10,178 nt of DNA from Bacillota bacterium (GTDB lineage Bacteria; Bacillota_B; Desulfitobacteriia; Desulfitobacteriales; Desulfitobacteriaceae). The notes under the pieces are model-generated. The model saw nothing but the letters and a program-made list of their open reading frames with translations, was not told where the DNA came from and made no database searches. The stretch covers positions 1-10,178 of the forward strand of contig JAJYAS010000067.1 of the NCBI GenBank assembly GCA_021779415.1, in the 5' to 3' direction. The position numbers were made by a program, and so were the translations under genes. Below are positions 1-6,436 of this stretch, piece after piece (the first letter of the stretch is position 1; the number at the start of each line of letters is the position of its first letter).

Positions 1-338
1 CCAATGTTGCTTTACCAAATTCCTTAAGTAACCAAGAACTATCTTTGATTGAAGACGTCAAAAAGCAATATCGTTCTTTGACGAAGGTCGACTGTACTGC
101 CTGTGGTTATTGCCAGCCCTGTCCTTTAGGTGTAGATATTCCCCGTAATTTCGCACTCTATAATGATGCTCACATTTATGATGACATCGCATCCTCAAGG
201 TTTGCCTATAACACCTTCCTTTCCTCGGAAGCTAAGGCCTCAACCTGCATCGAATGTGGTGCGTGTGAAGAAGTCTGCCCACAGCAGATTGGCATCCGGG
301 AACATTTGAAGGAAATCCAGAAAGTATTTGAGCGGTAA
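1..338 (+). CDS. Aldo/keto reductase, C-terminal part with 4Fe-4S ferredoxin module (partial)
   Basis: The reading frame is open from base 3 of the window to the TAA at 336-338, so this is the 3' end of a gene that starts upstream. The visible part carries two cysteine clusters: CTACGYCQPCP (CxxCxxCxxCP) and CIECGACEEVCP (CxxCxxCxxxCP). Between them lies the stretch GVDIPRNFALYNDAHIYDD. This layout, with PCPLGVDIPR after the first cluster and CPQQIGIREHLKE after the second, is typical of the tail of Fe-S-containing aldo/keto reductases (COG1453-like), in which a TIM-barrel NADPH-dependent oxidoreductase is followed by a ferredoxin-like domain for two [4Fe-4S] clusters. The substrate of this family is mostly unknown. 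The barrel itself is outside the window, so a different oxidoreductase with the same tail cannot be fully excluded. The gene is followed by a strong hairpin at 386-423 and converges on the gene at 441-1028. Confidence 0.85.
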   Translation, partial: NVALPNSLSNQELSLIEDVKKQYRSLTKVDCTACGYCQPCPLGVDIPRNFALYNDAHIYDDIASSRFAYNTFLSSEAKASTCIECGACEEVCPQQIGIREHLKEIQKVFER

Positions 339-385
339 TTCAAGTTTCCTAATCTATGAAATTGACGAGACTCCCTACCCTAAAA

Positions 386-423
386 GAAATGCTCAATGCC
401 CACAGAGGGGCATTGAGCATTTC
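386..423. terminator. Bidirectional rho-independent terminator
   Basis: A perfect 16-bp inverted repeat (GAAATGCTCAATGCCC at 386-401, its complement at 408-423) encloses a 6-nt loop. It lies between two convergent genes, 47 nt after the stop of the aldo/keto reductase and 17 nt beyond the stop of the minus-strand gene. The T tract is better on the minus strand, where TTTC of the stem runs into TTTTAGG. On the plus strand only the three T of the stem end are present. It probably serves both genes. Confidence 0.8.
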
Positions 424-440
424 GCATTACATAGCTATGA

Positions 441-1028
441 TTAAGCCTCACTGAAATAGCGACTTGAATTAGCCAACATAAACAGGGGTTTCTGCAAATA
501 ATCTAGGGGATACAAATCATCTCTTGCAGAGATCAGCGCCATAATTTTACCGACCTTGGATAAGGAATCAATTGAGACGATTACAAAAGCATCTTTTTCC
601 TGGGATAAGGGATATATGACATTGTCCTTATTAAGAACATCGTGGTAGGCGTCCAAGGTAAGCACTCTGAAATCGCGATTGCGCCAACGAACATCATAGA
701 GTTTGAAGGCTTGGTGAGCCACTAAAGGCAAGAGCCGCTCTTCTGTCAAATAAAGCTCAATTCCCATCATATATCCTTCACTATCGAGGTCATTCCAATA
801 TTCACAGTGGAAAGCGTTATCAACAGCCTCTCTATACGTTTTAGTTGCTAGACGCATTTGACTCAAACTTTGACCCATGCCAAGCCATTTGATCCTTGGA
901 ATGCTGAGACTGTTAACATCATAAAAAAGTCCAATATCACTTTTATCGAGGGTATACTCATCCGTTGATTCATTAGGCATTAAGTAAATGTAGCCCATTT
1001 GCATGCTGTTATCACAAGTAATAAGCAC
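441..1028 (-). CDS. Hypothetical protein, about 195 aa
   Basis: I do not recognise the family with confidence. I chose the GTG at 1028-1026 as start because a GGGGGGA Shine-Dalgarno sequence lies 5 nt upstream (1040-1034). The frame remains open to a TTG at 1043, but that codon has no ribosome site at proper distance. The product begins MLITCDNSMQMGYIYLMP and is soluble, acidic to neutral, with no signal peptide, membrane segment or cysteine cluster. A central piece, CEYWNDLDSEGYMMGIELYL, weakly recalls the C-terminal half of DUF2283-type small domains (DxDxxGxxxGIE), and GYIYLMP near the start recalls their first strand. If the resemblance is real, the two halves are separated by a long insertion; this is only a suggestion. 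The C-terminal part (DAFVIVSIDSLSKVGKIMALISARDD) looks like an alpha/beta fold. The gene is monocistronic: terminator at 386-423 downstream, and divergent from the SNF2 gene upstream. Confidence 0.7.
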   Translation of the reverse strand: MLITCDNSMQMGYIYLMPNESTDEYTLDKSDIGLFYDVNSLSIPRIKWLGMGQSLSQMRLATKTYREAVDNAFHCEYWNDLDSEGYMMGIELYLTEERLLPLVAHQAFKLYDVRWRNRDFRVLTLDAYHDVLNKDNVIYPLSQEKDAFVIVSIDSLSKVGKIMALISARDDLYPLDYLQKPLFMLANSSRYFSEA

Positions 1029-1033
1029 AGAAC

Positions 1034-1040
1034 ATCCCCC
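1034..1040 (-). promoter_or_regulatory. Ribosome binding site that decides the GTG start at 1028
   Basis: On the minus strand GGGGGGA is followed by TGTTC and then GTG. The spacing of 5 nt supports the GTG at 1028-1026 over the upstream TTG at 1043. The ATG that overlaps the end of the site is in another frame and closes after seven codons. Confidence 0.6.
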
Positions 1041-1077
1041 CAAAGCTTCGTTTCTAGCTTAATCAGTCATATAATAC

Positions 1078-1105
1078 ATCATACCACAATGTCCGCTAGT
1101 TTCTA
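1078..1105 (-). promoter_or_regulatory. Putative sigma-A promoter (extended -10) for the hypothetical gene
   Basis: The minus strand shows TGGTATGAT, an extended -10 (TGn plus TATGAT, 1086-1078), preceded at 16 nt by TAGAAA (1105-1100), a weak -35 matching four of six consensus bases. Transcription would start near 1071, about 40 nt before the GTG start. Assigned by eye only. Confidence 0.4.
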
Positions 1106-1136
1106 CTATCCAAGAGACTATCGACATACATTCTTG

Positions 1137-1165
1137 TTATTAGACACAAAACCCCCACCTATGAT
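1137..1165 (+). promoter_or_regulatory. Putative sigma-A promoter for the SNF2 gene
   Basis: TTATTA (1137-1142) and TATGAT (1160-1165) are separated by 17 nt and lie about 57 nt upstream of the ATG at 1222. The -35 is poor. TATACT at 1178-1183 is an alternative -10 without a convincing -35. The 190-bp divergent gap must hold promoters for both flanking genes, which raises the prior, but the exact placement is weak. Confidence 0.3.
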
Positions 1166-1221
1166 ATTCTTAATGGATATACTTAAACTACCCTAAATAT
1201 TGTTGCTGAAGGAGTCTTTTC

Positions 1222-4200
1222 ATGCCTCGATTTTATATTTCCGAGGAACAAATAATAGACCTTGCCAACACTGAACGGGTGTATAAGAAGGGCGTTTCTT
1301 ATTACATGGCAAGTAGAGTCCGTAATTTCATCTTCGCCCCCGATAAGGGGCTAGTTAATGCGTCAGTCATTGGAGGGTTGCGCTACTCCGTGCAGGTAGC
1401 TTTTGAAAAGGATAGTTCTGTTCGATCTTACCGTTGCACTTGCCCTGCTTTTACTGAGTATCCTGGAGCCTGCAAACACGTTATAGCTGTTTTAAAAGCT
1501 TGCCAGCAAAAGCTACCCACTGCATGGCCAGATCCCGTTGTCCAGAACCGTGTCGTTGAAGACCTGTTCGCTATCTTTGCCGACCATCACCCCGAGATCT
1601 CTTTCGAAGAGTTAACCCTGAGTGTGGAGCTCCAAATTACAGCAGGGCACCGACTTTCTGCCCATGTGCAACTCAAACTGGGTTTACAGCGTCTCTATGT
1701 CATTAAGGACATCGGACAATTCCTCTCTTCTCTTAAAACAGGGCGATCACTGGAATTTGGCAAACAGTTTACACTTGAACCGACGCGCCAAACCTTTAAA
1801 GCGGAAGATAAGGCCCTGATTGCTATGTTGCAGGAAATGTTTGAGCAACATACGGCTTTGACTGAAATGCAAGGCCCCTTTTATACCACTACCCTACTCA
1901 ACCAAAAGTCCTTGCCGTTGACTGGTTATTATCTGACTAAATTCCTCGACGCATTAGGGAATAAAGAGTTTCTTTGGGGGATCGGCTCTACTTCCACCCA
2001 ACCTTCTCGCATAATCCGGCAGGGTCTGCCTTTAGAATTTTCCTTGCTAGCCCAAGATCAAAATTTAATATTGGCCTTAGGTGAAGCCGAAGTACCCATC
2101 CAGCTTACACCAGATGGAAACTACTACGCTTATCGGCAAATGATCTACCATGCTTCTCCTACCCAAAAAGACCTGCTTCCACCGATTTTAACTGCCCTAC
2201 GCAAAAGCTCCATGACAACTATTCCTATTCCAACGACACAGAGGGAATTTTTCGTTTCAGAAGCCCTACCCTTGATCAAAAAACTGGGCCCGGTCACTAT
2301 TGACCCCCTCCTAGAAGATAAATTCAGTCAAGAAAACTTATACGTTAAAATATATTTTGATCGCATCGGAGATATGGGCATTACTGCCCGCCTGGAGTTC
2401 CACTATGGGGATATTGTTATTAATCCGTTTGCTTCTACCCGAGAAACCAGCACGGATCCAGTAGCTAGTGATCTAATCCTCATTCGTTCTGTAGAGCAAG
2501 AACGAATGATCCTGAATATATTTGAACAGGCCAATTTTATTGTCTCCCAAGGTAAGATCCACCTTGAAGAAGATGAACAGATTTTCGATTTCACTGTAAA
2601 TTGGCTTCCCAAGCTTAAGGACTTAGCAGAACTATACTATTCCGACCAATTTAAGGTCAAAATCCGGACTTCAACAACCTTCTCTGGCCACGTTCGTCTC
2701 GATGAAACCCTGGACATCTTAGAGGTTTCCTTCCAATATAATGATATCGAACACGACGAATTAGCGGACATCTTCCACTCCCTTCATCTAAAGAAAAAAT
2801 ATCATCGCCTTCGGGATGGCTCTTTCCTTGATTTAAACCAACCTGAGTTGACTTCTGTCGCTCAACTTCTCGATAATTTAGACCTTGAGGCCGATGACCT
2901 TAATCAAAAACTACTCAATCTACCGAAATACCGAGCAATGTATATTGACAGTTTTTTACGCCAGGCAAATCTGCCGGGGGTGCAACGCAATATGGCCTTT
3001 AAGCAATTGGTTCAAAGCATCCTTGAACCCCAAGACAGCGAGTACGAAATCCCAGCCGAACTTCAGCATATATTGAGAGATTATCAGAAGACTGGTTTTA
3101 AATGGTTAAAAACACTAGCCTCCTTTGGCTTAGGCGGAATTTTGGCCGATGATATGGGACTGGGCAAGACGCTACAAGTCCTCTCCTTTATTTTATCCGA
3201 AAGTACCTCCTCTCCAGGCCCAGCATTAGTCATCGCCCCCACCTCACTAATCTATAACTGGCAAGAAGAAGCTAAGAAATTCACCCCTAGCTTACGAGTT
3301 CTAGTTGTAGAAGGCACTCCTCAAGAAAGACAGGCTCAATTGATCGGTGTGGAAGACCAGTGGGACTTGGTGGTTACTTCCTATCCCATCTTGCGCCGAG
3401 ACATCGATAAATTTGACAAGTTCAAATTTTCCTATTGCTTTTTAGATGAAGCACAACACACTAAAAACCCGCTCACACTCAACGCTAAATCCGTACAGCA
3501 AATTCAAGCCAAAGGTTATTTTGCCCTCACGGGAACCCCGATTGAAAACTCACTTTCCGAACTTTGGTCTCTCTTTAATTTTATCATGCCTGGCTATCTC
3601 CTCACCCATCAGGAATTTCGCAAAAAATATGAACTCCCGATCGTTAAAGGGGAAGACTCTTTACCCTTGGTAGAATTGAGCCGACATTCGAACCCCTTCA
3701 TTCTTCGTCGACTAAAAAAGGATGTTTTGAAGGAACTACCAGACAAAATTGAAACTCAACTCAACGCTCCCTTGACGGAGGAACAAAAGAAGTTATACTT
3801 AGCTTATTTACAGGAGGCAAAAGGCAAAATTGCCCAGGAAATAGCTACCGTAGGGTTTAACAGAAGCCATATCAAGATTCTCGCCGCCCTGACCCGTCTG
3901 AGGCAAATTTGCTGTCACCCGTCCATGTTCATAGAAAATTACACTGGGGAGAGTGGCAAAATGCTGCTTTTACAGGAAATCCTTGCGGACGCGCTAGACA
4001 GCGGTCACCGGATTCTAGTATTCTCTCAATTCACGACGATGCTTGATATTATACAAAGCCATCTAACCACGGAAGGTATTGAACATTTCTATCTTTCGGG
4101 CTCGACCAAAGCGGCAGATCGCATAAAAATGGCCAATTCTTTCAATTCCGGCCTTGCCCAAGTCTTCCTTATCTCTTTAAAAGCGGGCGGGACAGGCTTA

Positions 4201-4467
4201 AACCTCACTGGAGCAGATATGGTCATTCACTACGACCCCTGGTGGAACCCTGCTGTGGAAGACCAGGCCACGGATCGTGCTCACCGCATCGGCCAAGAAA
4301 GCTCGGTACAAGTCATTAAACTAATTACCCAAGGAACCGTTGAAGAAAAAATCAACACCTTACAAACCAAGAAAAAGATGCTGATTGATTCTGTCATTCA
4401 ACCGGGTGAAACCATGCTCTCCAAATTATCCGAACAAGAGCTAAGAGATCTCTTTGATTTGACTTAA
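1222..4467 (+). CDS. SWIM zinc-finger SNF2-family DNA-dependent ATPase (helicase superfamily 2)
   Basis: The protein has 1081 residues, a usual length for bacterial SWIM-SNF2 proteins. The ATG at 1222 is preceded by AAGGAG (1209-1214) at 7 nt. Residues 72-86 form a SWIM zinc finger (C72xC74, C84xH86), expected to bind DNA or protein. A long middle region, roughly 130-560, corresponds in position to the bacterial SNF2-associated domain. The ATPase core follows: LRDYQ (618-622) near its start, Walker A DDMGLGKT (643-650), Walker B DEAQ (742-745), motif III LTGTPIEN (769-776), then in the second RecA-like lobe GGTGLNL (989-995) and the arginine-finger motif DRAHRIGQ (1018-1025). All key motifs are intact, so it should be an active ATP-driven double-stranded DNA translocase, remodelling protein-DNA complexes in the cytoplasm rather than unwinding strands. 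It belongs to the HepA/RapA-like group (COG0553) but carries a SWIM finger instead of RapA's N-terminal Tudor-like domains. Its cellular role is not shown by context: the gene is monocistronic, divergent from a hypothetical gene, and ends before a bidirectional terminator. Confidence 0.95.
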   Translation: MPRFYISEEQIIDLANTERVYKKGVSYYMASRVRNFIFAPDKGLVNASVIGGLRYSVQVAFEKDSSVRSYRCTCPAFTEYPGACKHVIAVLKACQQKLPTAWPDPVVQNRVVEDLFAIFADHHPEISFEELTLSVELQITAGHRLSAHVQLKLGLQRLYVIKDIGQFLSSLKTGRSLEFGKQFTLEPTRQTFKAEDKALIAMLQEMFEQHTALTEMQGPFYTTTLLNQKSLPLTGYYLTKFLDALGNKEFLWGIGSTSTQPSRIIRQGLPLEFSLLAQDQNLILALGEAEVPIQLTPDGNYYAYRQMIYHASPTQKDLLPPILTALRKSSMTTIPIPTTQREFFVSEALPLIKKLGPVTIDPLLEDKFSQENLYVKIYFDRIGDMGITARLEFHYGDIVINPFASTRETSTDPVASDLILIRSVEQERMILNIFEQANFIVSQGKIHLEEDEQIFDFTVNWLPKLKDLAELYYSDQFKVKIRTSTTFSGHVRLDETLDILEVSFQYNDIEHDELADIFHSLHLKKKYHRLRDGSFLDLNQPELTSVAQLLDNLDLEADDLNQKLLNLPKYRAMYIDSFLRQANLPGVQRNMAFKQLVQSILEPQDSEYEIPAELQHILRDYQKTGFKWLKTLASFGLGGILADDMGLGKTLQVLSFILSESTSSPGPALVIAPTSLIYNWQEEAKKFTPSLRVLVVEGTPQERQAQLIGVEDQWDLVVTSYPILRRDIDKFDKFKFSYCFLDEAQHTKNPLTLNAKSVQQIQAKGYFALTGTPIENSLSELWSLFNFIMPGYLLTHQEFRKKYELPIVKGEDSLPLVELSRHSNPFILRRLKKDVLKELPDKIETQLNAPLTEEQKKLYLAYLQEAKGKIAQEIATVGFNRSHIKILAALTRLRQICCHPSMFIENYTGESGKMLLLQEILADALDSGHRILVFSQFTTMLDIIQSHLTTEGIEHFYLSGSTKAADRIKMANSFNSGLAQVFLISLKAGGTGLNLTGADMVIHYDPWWNPAVEDQATDRAHRIGQESSVQVIKLITQGTVEEKINTLQTKKKMLIDSVIQPGETMLSKLSEQELRDLFDLT

Positions 4468-4529
4468 GACGGAATTCAAATACAGGAATTCCCGTAGGGA
4501 AAATATTAATTTTATCGGTTCCAAACATT

Positions 4530-4561
4530 AAAAAATGCACTCTAATGCGAGTGCATTTTTT
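4530..4561. terminator. Bidirectional rho-independent terminator
   Basis: A perfect 13-bp inverted repeat (AAAAAATGCACTC at 4530-4542, its complement at 4549-4561) with a 6-nt loop (TAATGC). Because the outer six pairs are A-T, each strand reads a GC-containing stem followed by six T. It lies 62 nt after the stop of the SNF2 gene and 17 nt beyond the stop of the chemoreceptor gene, so it ends both convergent transcripts. Confidence 0.9.
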
Positions 4562-4578
4562 ATGCAGAAATGGGATAG

Positions 4579-6315
4579 CTAAACCTTAAATTTTGAAACA
4601 GCAGTCATTAGACTTTCCCCAAGTTTAGCCAAAGCTTCTGCAGATTGGCTCACAGATACCATAGTGGCGGCTTGTTCTTCTGACGAAGCGGAAACCTCTT
4701 CCGCGCTGGCGGCCGTTTGCTCTGCAATTACCCCAATACCCTCCACAGATTTTACCGCTTTGTTGCTGCCATTAGCCATTTGTTGTGCAGCCTCTGTAAC
4801 CTGCTGAATTTGTTCAACAACAGTATTAACCTCTTCTACAATGGTTCGGAAGGAATTTCCGGCTAAATTAACCGCTTCAACTCCTGCAACCACTCCCACC
4901 TTCCCTATCTCCATCGCTCCAACTGCACGTTCCGTCTCCCGTTGAATGTTCGCAATTAGGGATGCAATCTGAGTCGTTGACAGGGATGATTGTTCCGCCA
5001 GCTTCCGTACCTCTTCTGCGACAACGGCGAAACCCCTACCCTGTTCGCCCGCCCGCGCGGCCTCAATAGCAGCATTTAAGGCCAATAAGTTGGTTTGATC
5101 AGCAATTCCTTTTATTACATCAACAATTTGTCCAATCTGTAGCGATTGTTTTCCCAGCTCAGCAATGACTTCAGCCGTTTGAGCCGAAGCATCTCGGATC
5201 TGTTCAATTTTTTGTACCGCATTTTCTGCCTGGTGAGCTCCCAATTCAGCCGCCTGCGCTGCCCTTCCACTACTTTGATTTACAGTCTCGGCATTCGAGG
5301 CTACCTGCTGTGCACTTGCGGACAACTGTTCAATGAACCCACTGATATCCCCGACAGAAATAGCTTGGTCTGTTGCACCGCTCGCGAGTTGGGCAAGAGT
5401 GTCAGAAACTTGTTCACTTGCAGCTGTCGCTTCCTCAGCCGCAGCCGATAATTCTTGGCTGGTAGCCGCCACACTCTCAGACTGGGCTAATACCTCTCCA
5501 ATGAGTTCTCGCAGCGAATGCACCATCTCACCGACAGCTCTGGACAAAACACCTATTTCGTCTTTATTTCTAACATCTGGCATTTTAATGTTCAAGTCCC
5601 CTTCAGCCACAGACTGAGCAACCTTGGTCACTGCTACAAGTGGCATACTAATATGCCGTGCCAGCATAATCGCTAAAACAGCTCCCCCAATCAAAACAAG
5701 CGCAATAATAATGATCAGTAGTCTCACCACTGAACTTTCTGTTGTATGAGCATCTGTAACGGCTTGGGTCCCCCCAGTTGCCATGAACGCCATCTGTGCT
5801 TCCATATCCTTAAGAAGTTGTTCAAAACTCGCTTTACTCTTATCCGTTAAGATGGGACGAGCCTCAACATCTTTTCCTTGCCCTACCAACATCAACACTT
5901 GATCAGCATCTGACATATAAGTGTCAAACGATTTCCTCATCGCTTGGTTCCTTGCTTTTCCCTCAGGTGTTGTTACATAGTTAGCGTATGTAGTAAAATC
6001 ACTCTCCCATTTGACTTTCAAGTTCTCAAATTGAGTTTTGTTGTCTTGGAACTTTTGCGCATCGGCACGCATCGTAAAGCCTAATAAAAGGATGCGACGA
6101 GTGTCTTCTGTATCCTCCACTACTTGCGCCAAAGTAGTAGTTCCTTTTAACCAATGCCCCCCTAAATCGTCCGCGCCTTGATTGATCTTATAAACCCCAT
6201 AATAACCCACACCACCTACAAGCAACGTTAGTAACAAGACAACCAAAAAGCCTAATTGCAATTTAAGTTTTATTCCGTAGTTTATCTCAGACTTTGAAGT
6301 GTTGAGTTTGCTCAT
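4579..6315 (-). CDS. Methyl-accepting chemotaxis protein with 4-helix-bundle sensor domain
   Basis: A 578-residue transmembrane chemoreceptor. The ATG at 6315 follows GGGGAG (6330-6325) at 9 nt. A short basic N-terminus leads to TM1 (about 20-42). An extracytoplasmic domain (about 43-196) is mostly alpha-helical and matches the 4HB_MCP type, with TRRILLLGF early in it and a long helix ending near [10 protein letters not shown]2 (about 197-219, [20 protein letters not shown]) is followed by a HAMP domain (about 220-272, with MPLVAVT and EIGVLSRAV) and the cytoplasmic signalling hairpin (about 280-578). The hairpin tip, around 408-432, carries the highly conserved [20 protein letters not shown], the site that contacts CheA and CheW. 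There is no C-terminal CheR/CheB-tethering pentapeptide; the protein ends SKFKV. The ligand cannot be read from the sequence. The gene lies 121 bp downstream of the hydrogenase-GGDEF-EAL gene on the same strand, with putative promoters of its own in the gap and a terminator after it. Co-transcription is possible but not shown. Confidence 0.95.
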   Translation of the reverse strand: MSKLNTSKSEINYGIKLKLQLGFLVVLLLTLLVGGVGYYGVYKINQGADDLGGHWLKGTTTLAQVVEDTEDTRRILLLGFTMRADAQKFQDNKTQFENLKVKWESDFTTYANYVTTPEGKARNQAMRKSFDTYMSDADQVLMLVGQGKDVEARPILTDKSKASFEQLLKDMEAQMAFMATGGTQAVTDAHTTESSVVRLLIIIIALVLIGGAVLAIMLARHISMPLVAVTKVAQSVAEGDLNIKMPDVRNKDEIGVLSRAVGEMVHSLRELIGEVLAQSESVAATSQELSAAAEEATAASEQVSDTLAQLASGATDQAISVGDISGFIEQLSASAQQVASNAETVNQSSGRAAQAAELGAHQAENAVQKIEQIRDASAQTAEVIAELGKQSLQIGQIVDVIKGIADQTNLLALNAAIEAARAGEQGRGFAVVAEEVRKLAEQSSLSTTQIASLIANIQRETERAVGAMEIGKVGVVAGVEAVNLAGNSFRTIVEEVNTVVEQIQQVTEAAQQMANGSNKAVKSVEGIGVIAEQTAASAEEVSASSEEQAATMVSVSQSAEALAKLGESLMTAVSKFKV

Positions 6316-6341
6316 ATCTTTTCACTCCCCAAAATTTTCAT

Positions 6342-6369
6342 GGTATAAATTTTAAAAAATCCATTACAA
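6342..6369 (-). promoter_or_regulatory. Putative sigma-A promoter for the chemoreceptor gene
   Basis: Minus strand TTGTAA (6369-6364) and TATACC (6347-6342) are separated by 16 nt. Transcription would start near 6335, about 20 nt before the ATG and only just before the ribosome site. The -10 is weak (four of six). It competes with the sigma-D-like candidate at 6369-6394. Confidence 0.3.
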
Positions 6370-6394
6370 TATCTTGACGAAATTTGATACTTTA
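6369..6394 (-). promoter_or_regulatory. Possible sigma-D (motility sigma factor) promoter for the chemoreceptor gene
   Basis: Minus strand TAAA (6394-6391), 14 nt, then CAAGATAT (6376-6369). The Bacillus sigma-D pattern is TAAA, 14-16 nt, GCCGATAT; here the -35 is exact and five of eight -10 bases match (GATAT). A flagellar-regulon promoter would be expected for a chemoreceptor. The match is imperfect in AT-rich DNA, so this stays a candidate. Confidence 0.35.
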
Positions 6395-6408
6395 ATTCAT
6401 TTGATACT
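6382..6408 (-). repeat. 10-bp direct repeat upstream of the chemoreceptor gene
   Basis: AGTATCAAAT on the minus strand occurs twice, at 6408-6399 and 6391-6382, with a 17-bp period. The nearer copy lies inside the spacer of the sigma-D-like promoter candidate and abuts its -35. Tandem same-face sites near a promoter can bind a regulator, but the repeat is short and lies in AT-rich sequence. Confidence 0.5.
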
Positions 6409-6436
6409 AGTTAAAAGTTAGTAGAGCGCATTATAG

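Noticed and set aside
999..1196. Plus-strand open frame of 65 codons in the divergent gap between the hypothetical and SNF2 genes
   Set aside because: It overlaps the start of the minus-strand gene and both promoter candidates, has no ribosome site, and its translation is low-complexity without domain features.
4471..4492. Imperfect inverted repeat of GGAATTC after the SNF2 stop codon
   Set aside because: The short stem has no T tract and is built on the self-complementary GAATTC; the strong hairpin at 4530-4561 accounts for termination.
5146..5617. Two plus-strand open frames opposite the chemoreceptor gene
   Set aside because: They are antisense to the conserved chemoreceptor signalling domain and the HAMP region, lack ribosome sites and show Ser/Arg/Leu-rich shadow composition.
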